Part shown: in pieces, positions 1 through 7,618 of the stretch
Layout of the letters: the number at the start of each line of letters is the position of its first letter
Numbering within the stretch: position 1 is the stretch's first letter
From: an uncultured Aquincola sp.
Lineage (GTDB): Bacteria; Pseudomonadota; Gammaproteobacteria; Burkholderiales; Burkholderiaceae
Assembly: GCA_937883885.1 (NCBI GenBank)
Contig: CAKZXL010000191.1
Span: 1-25,564 of the forward strand
Reading direction: 5' to 3'
DNA length: 25,564 bases
The notes under the pieces: model-generated
Told to the model about the DNA's origin: nothing
What the model saw: only the letters and a program-made list of their open reading frames with translations
Databases searched by the model: none
Position numbers and translations under genes: made by a program

Positions 1-308
1 GCCAGACCGCCCAGCAGGCACCACAGGCCCGCGCTGGTGCGAAGCCATTGGGCCGATTTGGCGCGCCCGCGGGCCGGCCGCCACAGCAGCCGCCACACCC
101 CCACAGCCGGTAGCGCCAGCAGCGCGGCCAGCAGCCACAGCCCCGGCAGCAGCAGCCAGGTGGCGCCCAGCAACACCGGCAGGCCGGCCAGCAGGCTCAG
201 CGCCAGCGCGGCCCACAGCAGGGTCGACAGGCGGATGGCCAGCTTTTGTCGCGCGGAGGCGGCGGTGGGGTTTGGGGCGGCGGCCGCCCGCGGTGCAGCG
301 TCGTTCAC
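1..308 (-). CDS. Membrane protein, N-terminal part only (cut by window edge)
   Basis: The frame is open from a GTG codon at 308-306 to the left edge of the window, giving 102 residues and no stop, so this is the N-terminal part of a longer gene. The first 25 or so residues are rich in Ala and Pro and look cytoplasmic. They are followed by two hydrophobic stretches (about residues 30-50 and 50-72, rich in Leu, Ala and Trp), then a basic Arg-rich segment and the start of another hydrophobic stretch. This is the pattern of an inner-membrane protein. The GTG lies two bases after the stop of the upstream secreted-protein gene, so the two are probably co-transcribed and translationally coupled. I see no ATG in frame nearby. 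I do not recognise the family, and no function should be assigned. Confidence 0.6.
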   Translation of the reverse strand, partial: MNDAAPRAAAAPNPTAASARQKLAIRLSTLLWAALALSLLAGLPVLLGATWLLLPGLWLLAALLALPAVGVWRLLWRPARGRAKSAQWLRTSAGLWCLLGGL

Positions 309-310
309 CT

Positions 311-1054
311 TCAGAACTTGCGCCCGGCGCCCCAGTCGCCCACGTCGCACTTGCCGGAGAAGCCGGGCTTGTCCTTGATCTCCACCATGCCGGTGCGGCG
401 GTCGATCTGCACGTTGAGGCGGTTCAGGCCGCTGACGTGGTATCGGGCGGTGATGCTGTCTGGTGACATGCGCACGTCTTCCAGTTGCCACCAGCCGTCC
501 ACACCGCCGGAGTTGAGCGGCGGGATCATCTTGCCGCTGAGGTGGATGCGTCCGCCACCGTCGCGGAACTCGAACTGCACGCCGGTCTGAAACTGCTCGT
601 CGGCGGTTTCCGTGCGTTGCGTGGGCTCATAGTGCTTGCGCTTGTCGTTCCACTCGTAGCCGGAGTGGCTGGCGTACACCGCATGTTCACCCTGGCCATA
701 GCACACCAATGTGAGCGTGTCCGGCTGGTGCGGCCGTGGCGGCGGTGCGGTGGCCACCCCACCGGGGCGGCAGTTCTGCTCCGGGATGCGGCTGATCGAG
801 GCATAACGGCCATCGTCGGTGGCGATGGCCACGCAGGCGCGCTGCACGTCGCTCCACCACAGCGTCCACGATTGGTCGCGCACCCGCGTGGCCCGCACCT
901 GCTGGTAGCCACGCGCCTGCATCTGCGTCTCGCCGCCCGCACCGCGCGCACCGACCAGGTCGGCCAGGTCGGTGGGTGTCTGCGCGTGGGCCTGCGGCAC
1001 CGCCAGCACACCGGTCAACACGATGGCGATGACGCCCGGTCTGAGCATGCGCAT
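311..1054 (-). CDS. Secreted or periplasmic protein of unknown function, 247 aa
   Basis: The product starts with a clear Sec signal peptide: basic start MRMLRPG, a hydrophobic core, and an AHAQ cleavage site at about residue 25. The mature part has two regions. Residues about 27-93 (DLADLVGARG to a Cys near EQNC) resemble a small uncharacterised periplasmic domain I remember from other proteobacterial proteins, with pattern GYQ..R, WTLWW, CVAIAT.DGRY and a closing Cys. Residues about 110-245 look like a beta-rich domain with further cysteines (LVCYGQG, GKCDVG). The start at 1054 is supported by an AGGAG ribosome binding site six bases upstream; a second ATG lies two codons in. The gene sits 65 bp after the MscS-type channel gene and runs directly into the membrane-protein gene, suggesting an envelope-related operon. 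The family resemblance is from memory and unverified. Confidence 0.8.
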   Translation of the reverse strand: MRMLRPGVIAIVLTGVLAVPQAHAQTPTDLADLVGARGAGGETQMQARGYQQVRATRVRDQSWTLWWSDVQRACVAIATDDGRYASISRIPEQNCRPGGVATAPPPRPHQPDTLTLVCYGQGEHAVYASHSGYEWNDKRKHYEPTQRTETADEQFQTGVQFEFRDGGGRIHLSGKMIPPLNSGGVDGWWQLEDVRMSPDSITARYHVSGLNRLNVQIDRRTGMVEIKDKPGFSGKCDVGDWGAGRKF

Positions 1055-1119
1055 GGTGACTCCTGATTGCTGCGGCGGGATGATGGCATCGGGCAGCGAA
1101 GTTCGCTGTAGGTCAAGGA

Positions 1120-3588
1120 CTACGAGGCAGCCGTCGGCGGGGTCCGGCGCAGGTGGATGTCGAGCTGGTTGTACGGGATGTCGATGCCCTCGGCCTGCAG
1201 CGCCGCCAGCGTGCGGGCCAGCAGTTCGCTGCGCAGGCTGCCCCAGGCGCCGATGTCCTGTGTCCAGGCCCTCAGCACGAAGTTCAACGCGCTGTCGCCA
1301 TAGCCGGTGAGCTGAGCCGCCGGCGGCGGCTGCGCAGCGATGCCGGGCAGGCGGCGCGCCACTTCTTCCAGCAGGGCCAGCACCCTCGACGGATCGGTGT
1401 CGTAGGCGGCAGTCACCGTGATCTCGATGCGGCGGCTGCGGTCGAACAGGGTCCAGTTGGTGAGGTTGCTGCTGACCAGCAGCCCGTTGGGCACCACCAC
1501 GTCGGCGCCTTCGTAAGTGCGGATGATGGTGGCGCGCAGACCGATCTCGCGCACGGTGCCGGCCGTCGGGCCCACCTCCACCAGGTCACCGGGCTGGATG
1601 GGCCGCTCGACCATCAACACCAGGCCCGAGACGAAGTTGTTCACCACGTTCTGCAGCCCGAAGCCAATGCCCACGCCCAGCGCGCCGAAGACCAGCGCCA
1701 GCTGGCTGACCTGGAAGCCCGCCGCCGACAGGGCCACCAGGGTGCCGAGCAGCAGCACGCCGTAGTAGCTGAGCGAGGCAATGCTGTTGCCGGCGCCGCG
1801 CGGCAGCCCGGCGTGGCCCGGCAGTTCGTCGCGCAGCAGACGCCGCACGGCGCGCGCGGCCCAGTAGGCCAGCGCGACCGACACCATGAACACCAGCACG
1901 TCACCCAGGTGCACCGATACCTGGCCTACCTCGACCCCCAGGCCCAGCACTTCCATGCCCACCCGTTGCAGCGGGCGCAGCACCCGGAAGCGGTCCATCG
2001 CGTACAGCAGCCAGCCCAGGCCGGCACCGAGGGCCAGCAGGCGCATGCCGGCCTTGAGCACCACCGGTTCATGCTGGCGCACCAGCCGGCGACGCGCCAC
2101 CTCCGGCTGGTCGAGGATGGCCAGCACGAGGCCGGTGCCCGCCGCGACGGCCGCGGTCAGCAGCAGCGCCATGTAGCCGCTGTCAATGACGCCGCTGGTG
2201 AGCGTTTCGGCCAGGGAGACGTTGCCCACCAGGTTGCAGGCCGCGGCAACGGACAGCAAGGCGAGTGCAGTCCAGGCGGTCGGTCGCACCAGGCGTTGCA
2301 GCAGGCCGGCCGGGCCATCCACCCCCGCCGGCACAGGCCGACCCAGCAGCCAGAGCGTGAGCGCCAGCGCCACGCCGTTGAGCAGCAGCAGGAAGAGGCG
2401 GTACAGCGCCGGGTCGGCGACGGCCGCCACACCGACGCGGTCGAGCGCATACAGCGCGATGGCTGCCTGCGGCCAGGCGCCCAGCGTGCGCAAGAGGCTG
2501 GCGGGCAGCAGCCGCAACACCGGCAACAGCGCCAAGGCCAGCGCTGCCTCCTGCACCAGCATCGGTGCATCGGGCTCCAGCACCAGCACGGCCAGCATGG
2601 CCAGCAGCAGCCAGGCCGAGATCGGCCGGCGCAGGGCCTGCGCCACGCGGTGCGGCGGCGAAGCGGCGCCCTGGGCTTGCGCGCCCTGGCGCCGACTGCG
2701 GACCACCAGCCACAGGATCAGCGGCAACAGCAGCAGCTGCACGATGCGCAGGGCTTGCTGGTTGCCGGTGTGAGCCGCGTGGTAGTCGATGGCGAACTGG
2801 CGTTCGATCTGCAGGCCGCTCACCACCTGCTCCCAGGCCGTGCGGGAGCCGACGCTGGTCCCCAGGCCCTGCCACAGCGGCGACACGTCGGTTTGCAGCA
2901 GGCGGCGGTCCAGGTCGTCGATGGCCGCTGCCACGTCATTGCTGCCGGCGCGGATGCGCGCTTTTACATCGCTGGCGCGCTGCGTCAGCGCCAGCTGCCG
3001 GGTCAGGGCAGCGCCCAGCCCGGCCTCGGCCTCGTCGATCTGCCCCTGCAGGGCTTGCACACGCTCTGCCAGAGCGGGCGGCAGGACATCGAGTTGACCC
3101 GCCGTGCGCGTGGCCGCCCAGGCTGCGCGACGCTGCGACAACTCGACGGCCGCATCGCCGTAGGGCGCCAGGGCCCAGCGTGCCTGCAGCTCCCAGGTGG
3201 CAAAGCGGCGCGCGTCGAAGTCCCAATGCCGGGCCAGGCTCTCCAGGCGCATGATGGGCAGCAGGTGCAAGGCGCCGCCCGCGCTTTGGGCGAGCTTGGC
3301 CTCCACAGGCCGCACGATGGCATCCAGCGAGCGACCCAGACGGTCGGACGGGTCAGGCGCCTGCAGCAGCTGGCGAGCGCGGTCCACGCGCTGCTGATCC
3401 TCGTCGGCACGGGCCAGCAGGTCGGACACAGGCACCGGCGCAGTCAAGGCGGCAGAAGCGCTGGCACCACCGGCCGGCACGCTCTGCGCCCAGCTGGCCA
3501 CAAAAGCCGTCAGCGCCCACGACAGCAGCGCTGCACGCCCCAGGCAGTGCAGGACGCTCAGGGCGCGAGAAAGCGGTAGGTGGCGCAT
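1120..3588 (-). CDS. MscS-type mechanosensitive ion channel with large periplasmic domain, 822 aa
   Basis: This is an inner-membrane mechanosensitive channel that would open on membrane tension and release solutes during hypo-osmotic shock. A signal peptide occupies about residues 1-35 (cleavage near SWAQS). A periplasmic helical, coiled-coil-like domain follows (about 55-275), then several transmembrane helices (from about 281 onward). The MscS core is at about 600-815. Its pore helix reads FGALGVGIGFGLQNVVNNF (634-652), followed by the family signature ERPIQPGDLVEVG (661-673), the beta domain and the cytoplasmic alpha/beta vestibule (to about 815). Size and order resemble the large KefA/YbiO-like members rather than the 286-aa MscS. 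The frame stays open upstream to 4455, but that stretch translates to low-complexity Arg/Ala sequence antisense-like to the next genes. I therefore chose ATG 3588, which begins the signal peptide. No good Shine-Dalgarno is visible before it, so the exact start is moderately certain. Confidence 0.9.
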   Translation of the reverse strand: MRHLPLSRALSVLHCLGRAALLSWALTAFVASWAQSVPAGGASASAALTAPVPVSDLLARADEDQQRVDRARQLLQAPDPSDRLGRSLDAIVRPVEAKLAQSAGGALHLLPIMRLESLARHWDFDARRFATWELQARWALAPYGDAAVELSQRRAAWAATRTAGQLDVLPPALAERVQALQGQIDEAEAGLGAALTRQLALTQRASDVKARIRAGSNDVAAAIDDLDRRLLQTDVSPLWQGLGTSVGSRTAWEQVVSGLQIERQFAIDYHAAHTGNQQALRIVQLLLLPLILWLVVRSRRQGAQAQGAASPPHRVAQALRRPISAWLLLAMLAVLVLEPDAPMLVQEAALALALLPVLRLLPASLLRTLGAWPQAAIALYALDRVGVAAVADPALYRLFLLLLNGVALALTLWLLGRPVPAGVDGPAGLLQRLVRPTAWTALALLSVAAACNLVGNVSLAETLTSGVIDSGYMALLLTAAVAAGTGLVLAILDQPEVARRRLVRQHEPVVLKAGMRLLALGAGLGWLLYAMDRFRVLRPLQRVGMEVLGLGVEVGQVSVHLGDVLVFMVSVALAYWAARAVRRLLRDELPGHAGLPRGAGNSIASLSYYGVLLLGTLVALSAAGFQVSQLALVFGALGVGIGFGLQNVVNNFVSGLVLMVERPIQPGDLVEVGPTAGTVREIGLRATIIRTYEGADVVVPNGLLVSSNLTNWTLFDRSRRIEITVTAAYDTDPSRVLALLEEVARRLPGIAAQPPPAAQLTGYGDSALNFVLRAWTQDIGAWGSLRSELLARTLAALQAEGIDIPYNQLDIHLRRTPPTAAS

Positions 3589-3929
3589 GCGGGGGCGATT
3601 GTGCACAGCCCAGGTCCAGTGCATGGCTTGCACAGGCGGGGGCCATTTCTGTGGTGCAGGTAGCGCCGTCGCGCGCCGCCTTCTGCCGGCAGAGGTCGCA
3701 GGCGCCGAGGGGCGGTCCTGCAGCGGGAGCGGGCGATCAAGCTTCCAGCCAGGGCGGCTGCTGTCGGCCACTACCGGTCGGTCGCCCCGCGCGCCCAGTC
3801 GTGGCCTCGACGAGCGGCTGAACGACAGGTTTCCGGCGGCGAGTCGCCGCCTGTCTTCGGCTTGACCCGGCCATGAACGGTCAGCCGGACAGTGCAGCAG
3901 TGCTTGGGTGGATCCGTCGGCGGGCGCAT
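3589..3929. other. Gene-free stretch of 341 bp between operon D and the mscS-type gene
   Basis: This lies downstream of the last receiver gene and upstream of the channel gene, so it should hold the end of one transcript and the promoter of the next. I see no protein-like reading frame on either strand and no GC hairpin followed by a T run. The only symmetry is a weak nested inverted repeat around 3863-3888 (TGACC...GGTCA with CCGGC...GCCGG). No convincing sigma-70 promoter was found. Confidence 0.5.
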
Positions 3930-4433
3930 TCAAGAACTGGCGGGCTTGGTCGGCAGGTCGCCCGGCATCAGCACCTCTCCGTTGGGCCCCCAGTCGACCC
4001 GGGTGATGCCGGGTTCCAGCGCCTCCAGCCGGCGTCGTTCCAGTTCGCCCTCGCTCGGCGTGGCGCTCGGGTCGAAGGCGAGCGCGGCCCGCAGGTCCGC
4101 CAGCAACTGCGGCTCGCTCCACGGCTTCGGGATGTAGCGGAACACGCCGGCCAGATTCACCGCGTCGACGACGGCGCCGAAATCGGCCGAGGCGCTGAGC
4201 ATCATGCGCACGATGCGCGGGTCCAGGTCCCTGGCGCGGGCGAGCAGGCTCACGCCGTCCAGCCCCGGCATCCGGTAGTCGCTGACCAGCACGTCGAACC
4301 GCGCCCGGTGCAGTCGCTGCAGCGCCTTCAGGGGATCGGCACAGAGCTCCACCTCGAGCTGCTGCGGCTCGAAGTGCCGGCGCAGTGCGTGCAGCACCGG
4401 CGTCTGGTCGTCGACGATCAACAGGCGCTTCAC
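3930..4433 (-). CDS. Stand-alone response regulator receiver protein, 167 aa
   Basis: This is a single CheY-like receiver domain (residues 1-120) with a 45-residue tail that has no recognisable output domain. The acidic pocket D8-D9, the phosphoacceptor D52 (VSDYRMPG), the switch residue S80 (MLSAS) and the conserved K103 (IPKPW) are all present, so it should be phosphorylatable. The KPW motif is shared with the receivers of the HD-GYP protein and the GGDEF-EAL hybrid in the same operon, which points to a common kinase, most likely the histidine kinase encoded two genes upstream. Its ATG overlaps the stop of the HD-GYP gene by 4 bp (ATGA), so translation is coupled. It is the last gene of the operon. 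The tail may be a docking segment, but this is inference. Confidence 0.88.
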   Translation of the reverse strand: MKRLLIVDDQTPVLHALRRHFEPQQLEVELCADPLKALQRLHRARFDVLVSDYRMPGLDGVSLLARARDLDPRIVRMMLSASADFGAVVDAVNLAGVFRYIPKPWSEPQLLADLRAALAFDPSATPSEGELERRRLEALEPGITRVDWGPNGEVLMPGDLPTKPASS

Positions 4434-5725
4434 CGTTCGGCCTCCCCGGGTGCATGGACCGTCAGCGTCACCGCCAGGCCATGCTTGCGTTCGAAGGCAC
4501 GGATGCGGCCGATCAGGTCTTCGGTCAGTTTCTGTCCGGCCGACAGCAGCAGCACGCCCTCGGGCGACACAAAATCCTGCGCCAGCGTGTGGCCGGCGCG
4601 CAGGTCCGAACTGCCCAGGCGCTGCGTCGACCGGGCCGGCCTGGCCGGTGCGGCCGAGAACAGCTGGTCGAAGGCGTCGACGACCGCCGGGTCGAAGCGG
4701 CTGCCGCGGCCGGCCTGCACGACCTGGCGCGCTTCGAGGATGCCCAGCGCGTGGCCGTCGATCCGGCCCCCGCGCAGATCCTCAAAGGCATCGGCCACTG
4801 CCAGGATGCGGGCCCCGAGCGGGATCGCCGCCCCGCGCAGGCCGTCCGGAAAGCCCTGCCCGTCCCAGCGCTCGTGGTGGGCGCGGATCAGCGGCGCCAC
4901 GCCCTGCAGGTCGTCGCTGGCCAGCAGGGCCTGCTCGCCGAGCACCGGGTGCAGCCGGTAGCGCTGCAGTTCGTCGCGGTCGAGGCGGTTCACCGGCCGC
5001 GCCAGCACGGCGTCGCTGAGGCCGATGTGCCCGATGTCGTGCAGCAGCGCCGCGATCGGCAGGTCGTGGGCGGTGGCGGCGTCCACCGTCATCGCCTGGG
5101 CGATGCGCCGCGTCAGGTCCGCCACCTGGCGCGCATGGCCGAACTGCGCACTGCCTCGCAGGTCGATCAGGGCGGTAAAGGCCTTGATGGAGGTCAGGTA
5201 GTTGCGCTTGAGCCGGTCATTGGCCGCCGCCAGCTCCGCGGTGCGCAGCCCGACGCGCGCCTCCAGCTCCGCGTTCAGTGTCTTCAGCTCTTCGTTCTGC
5301 CGGTGGGTCAGCCGCTCCAGCGCCGCCTTCTCGGCCTCCACCTGCTGGCCTCGAGCGACCTGGCGCAGCGTCAGCAGCAGCTCGTCGTCGTTCCAGGGCT
5401 TGGTGATGTAGCGGTGCAGCCGGCCGCGGTTGATGGCGGCGATCGTGGCGCCGAGGTCGGCCTGCCCCGTCAGCAGCAGCCTGGCGGTGCGCGGCCAGCT
5501 GCGGCCGACCTCTTCGAGCAGCTGCACGCCGTCCATGCCCGGCATGCGCATGTCCGAAAGCACCGCGTCGACGGGTTCCCTGGCCAGCAGCGCCAGCGCC
5601 TCTTCGGCGCGTTCGGCCGTCAGGAAGCGCCATCCGGTGGTGCGGAACAGCCGCCGCAGCGCGGCCAGGATGTTCGGCTCGTCGTCGACGGCCAGCAGCG
5701 TCCACGGCGCATCGGCGGCGTTCAT
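4430..5725 (-). CDS. REC-HD-GYP response regulator, probable cyclic-di-GMP phosphodiesterase, 431 aa
   Basis: The N-terminal receiver spans residues about 8-122, with D14-D15, phosphoacceptor D58 (LSDMRMPG), T86 (LLTGQAD) and K109 (TKPW). A helical coiled-coil linker spans about 125-175 and an HD-GYP domain about 178-360. The latter has H197, the HD pair H229-D230, H259 and the HHERWDGQGFPDG signature at 283-295. It belongs to the RpfG class, which hydrolyses c-di-GMP at a metal centre. Two departures are visible: the usual HDIGK reads HDIGH (His at 233), and GYP reads GFP. About 70 further C-terminal residues have no clear family. The gene is coupled by ATGA overlaps to the kinase gene upstream and to the receiver gene downstream. 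Hydrolytic activity is likely but not certain given the Lys-to-His change. Confidence 0.9.
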   Translation of the reverse strand: MNAADAPWTLLAVDDEPNILAALRRLFRTTGWRFLTAERAEEALALLAREPVDAVLSDMRMPGMDGVQLLEEVGRSWPRTARLLLTGQADLGATIAAINRGRLHRYITKPWNDDELLLTLRQVARGQQVEAEKAALERLTHRQNEELKTLNAELEARVGLRTAELAAANDRLKRNYLTSIKAFTALIDLRGSAQFGHARQVADLTRRIAQAMTVDAATAHDLPIAALLHDIGHIGLSDAVLARPVNRLDRDELQRYRLHPVLGEQALLASDDLQGVAPLIRAHHERWDGQGFPDGLRGAAIPLGARILAVADAFEDLRGGRIDGHALGILEARQVVQAGRGSRFDPAVVDAFDQLFSAAPARPARSTQRLGSSDLRAGHTLAQDFVSPEGVLLLSAGQKLTEDLIGRIRAFERKHGLAVTLTVHAPGEAER

Positions 5726-6624
5726 TCGGTGCCCGCCTCGCCGGTCGGGCGGCGCACCGGCAGCGTCACCCGGAAGCAGGAGCCGCGGCCCGGTTCGCTG
5801 CGCACGTCGATGCGGCCATGGTGCTTCTGCACGATGCCGTAGGCCAGCGACAGGCCCAGGCCCGTGCCGCGGCCCACCGGCTTGGTGGTGAAGAACGGGT
5901 CGAAGATGCGCTGCCGGTGTTCGGGCGCGATGCCGCAGCCGTTGTCCTCGACCTCCACCCAGACCTCGTTGCCGGCGTGAGCACTGCGCACTACGATCAG
6001 CCCCCGCTGCGGCCCGATGGCATGGGCCGCGTTGACCAGCAGGTTCAGGAACACCTGGTTCAGCTCCGAAGGCAGGCAGTCGATGTTCGGCAGGGCGCCG
6101 TACTCACGGTGGACGTCGGCGCGGTACTTGATCTCGTTGGCGACGATGTTCAGCGTCGAGTCGATGCCTTGGTGCAGCGAGGCCGAGACCCACTCCTGGT
6201 GGGTGTCCACCCGCGAGAAGTCCTTCAGGTCCTGCACGATCTTGCGCACGCGTGACAGGCCCTCCTTGGACTCCCCGAGCAGCAGCGGGATGTCCTGCTT
6301 CAGGTAGTCCAGCTCGACCCGCTCGCGGATCGCCGCAAGCCGGGCCGCGACGGCCCCGTCGGCCAGCGCAGGTTCCGCCTGCTCGTAGGCCGCCAGCATC
6401 TCGAACAGCCGCTGGAGATAGACCTCCAGCGTGCCGAAGTTGGAGAACACGTAGCCGATCGGATTGTTGATCTCGTGCGCCACACCGGCGGCGAGCTGGC
6501 CGATCGAAGCCAGCCTTTCGGCCTGCAGCAGTTGGTGCTGCGCGCTGCGCAGGCTTTCGTTGAGCGCACGCAGCTCCTGGTTCGCGCGCTGCAGGGAGAC
6601 GAGTTCGGGTTCGGAGTCCGGCAT
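5722..6624 (-). CDS. Soluble histidine kinase without sensor domain, 300 aa
   Basis: This is a cytosolic sensor-type histidine kinase. After a 35-residue coiled coil comes the dimerisation/phosphoacceptor helix with H50 (GVAHEINNP), an extended helical segment, and the HATPase domain: N box LNLLVNAAH (193-201), G1 DNGCG (227-231), F box FDPFF (241-245) and G2 GRGTGLGL (251-258). There is no transmembrane helix, PAS or GAF domain, so the signal must come from partner proteins. The PAS domains of the GGDEF-EAL hybrid or the HDOD protein are obvious candidates. The frame continues open upstream into the HDOD gene, but those residues are Arg/Gly-rich shadow; ATG 6624 lies five bases after the HDOD stop. 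The stop overlaps the start of the HD-GYP gene (ATGA). Its likely substrates are the three KPW-type receivers of this operon (inference). Confidence 0.88.
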   Translation of the reverse strand: MPDSEPELVSLQRANQELRALNESLRSAQHQLLQAERLASIGQLAAGVAHEINNPIGYVFSNFGTLEVYLQRLFEMLAAYEQAEPALADGAVAARLAAIRERVELDYLKQDIPLLLGESKEGLSRVRKIVQDLKDFSRVDTHQEWVSASLHQGIDSTLNIVANEIKYRADVHREYGALPNIDCLPSELNQVFLNLLVNAAHAIGPQRGLIVVRSAHAGNEVWVEVEDNGCGIAPEHRQRIFDPFFTTKPVGRGTGLGLSLAYGIVQKHHGRIDVRSEPGRGSCFRVTLPVRRPTGEAGTE

Positions 6625-6629
6625 GGTCT

Positions 6630-7481
6630 TCAAGGAAACAGTGCGTCGCACAGGGTCTGGAACTGGTGCTCGGTCTGGGCGAACAGCCGCATGCAGGCCG
6701 CGTCGTCCAGGCCGCAGGCGGCCCAGAGCGGCAGCACCAGCGTCGGCACCGCCTCGTCCGCGTCGCCGGCCAGCCCCAGCGCATGCGCGATGCCGTCGGC
6801 CACATGCGCCAGGCCCGTCAAGGTGAGTCCGGCCTCCGCCGGCGGTGCGTGATGCTCCCGGATGGCATCCACGATGGCCGGCGCGAAGTTCCACTGCCGT
6901 GCGATCAACCCGCCGACCTCGGCGTGATCGAGGCCGAGCACCGCGCGCTCGGCTTCGCAGGCGGTGCAGTCCGTGTCGCGCCGCCATCGTTCGGCCGCGG
7001 CATAGGCCGGCGCAAACGCGCTGGCCAGCGCCATCCGGCCGATGTCGTGCAGCAGGCCGACCGTGAAGGCCAGGTCGGCGTCGTTGCGGCCCAGCTCGCC
7101 GGCCAGCGCCTGGGCACACAGCGCGCTGCTGATCGAGTGGCGCCAGAAGCTGTCGTGGTCGAAGGCTGCATGGCGCCGGAAGCTGCCGGCCAGCCCCGCC
7201 GCCGTGACCACGCCGCGCACCGTGCGCAGGCCGAGCACGCCGATCGCCTCGGCCACCGAGCGCACCTGCCGGCCACGCCCGTAGAACGAGGAATTGGCCA
7301 GCCGCAGCGTCTTGGCCGCCAGGGCCTGGTCGCGGGAGATCTTGGCCGCGTACTGCCCGGCGCTGAGCTCCTCGTGGCCCAGCGATTCCACCAGTTCGAG
7401 CACCACCGAGGGCAGCGGCGGCAGGTCGCGCAGCGCGGCGAGCAGTTCGGCGCGTGCGATCGGCAAGAGGGTCGTGGTCAT
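6630..7481 (-). CDS. HDOD domain signalling protein, 283 aa
   Basis: An HDOD domain covers about residues 15-215: the entry motif LPPLPSVV (20-27), LRLANSSFYG (59-68), and an HD pair H145-D146 in GLLHDIGRM, followed by an EHH motif further on. HDOD proteins are non-enzymatic or poorly understood relatives of HD phosphohydrolases that often sit beside c-di-GMP and chemotaxis genes and act as scaffolds or regulators. This member keeps the HD residues, so metal binding is possible. The C-terminal 60 residues are helical and unassigned. Its ATG overlaps the stop of the 46-aa small gene upstream by 4 bp, and its stop is five bases before the kinase start. It is therefore a tightly integrated part of the operon and a candidate for controlling the sensorless kinase. 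Confidence 0.88.
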   Translation of the reverse strand: MTTTLLPIARAELLAALRDLPPLPSVVLELVESLGHEELSAGQYAAKISRDQALAAKTLRLANSSFYGRGRQVRSVAEAIGVLGLRTVRGVVTAAGLAGSFRRHAAFDHDSFWRHSISSALCAQALAGELGRNDADLAFTVGLLHDIGRMALASAFAPAYAAAERWRRDTDCTACEAERAVLGLDHAEVGGLIARQWNFAPAIVDAIREHHAPPAEAGLTLTGLAHVADGIAHALGLAGDADEAVPTLVLPLWAACGLDDAACMRLFAQTEHQFQTLCDALFP

Positions 7482-7618
7482 CGGGCAGGCGCCTGGCGAT
7501 AGCGCTGCACGACGTGCAGCAGCGGGTGCACGCGACCTTCGCGCAGGCTGTGGCGGAACAGGTGGGTCAGCGCCTGTGGCAGCGCCGCCGGGGCGGCAGG
7601 AATGACGGGGGTGCTCAT
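7478..7618 (-). CDS. Small basic protein of unknown function, 46 aa, coupled on both sides
   Basis: The frame runs from ATG 7618 to TGA 7478. The start overlaps the stop of the GGDEF-EAL hybrid gene by 4 bp (ATGA), and the stop overlaps the start of the HDOD gene by 4 bp (ATGA). An open frame fitting exactly between two real genes with coupling at both ends is unlikely to be chance. The product has a Pro/Ala-rich start (about residues 4-14) and a basic, His/Arg/Leu-rich segment (about 15-42) that could form an amphipathic helix: hydrophobic Leu/Val residues alternate with Arg and His. There is no signal peptide, transmembrane helix or cysteine. I recognise no family. It could be a small regulator of the neighbouring c-di-GMP enzymes, or its translation may serve mainly to couple the two large genes. 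Confidence 0.6.
   Translation of the reverse strand: MSTPVIPAAPAALPQALTHLFRHSLREGRVHPLLHVVQRYRQAPAR

Noticed and set aside
1153..3579. Long plus-strand open frame antisense to the MscS-type gene, rich in Gln, His and Arg
   Set aside because: Composition is typical of the antisense frame of a high-GC gene, and no domain is visible; the minus-strand frame has a signal peptide and a clear MscS core.
3589..4455. N-terminal extension of the MscS-type protein by 289 residues
   Set aside because: The extension lies out of frame over the receiver gene, is Arg/Ala/Gly-rich, and would bury the signal peptide in the middle of the protein.
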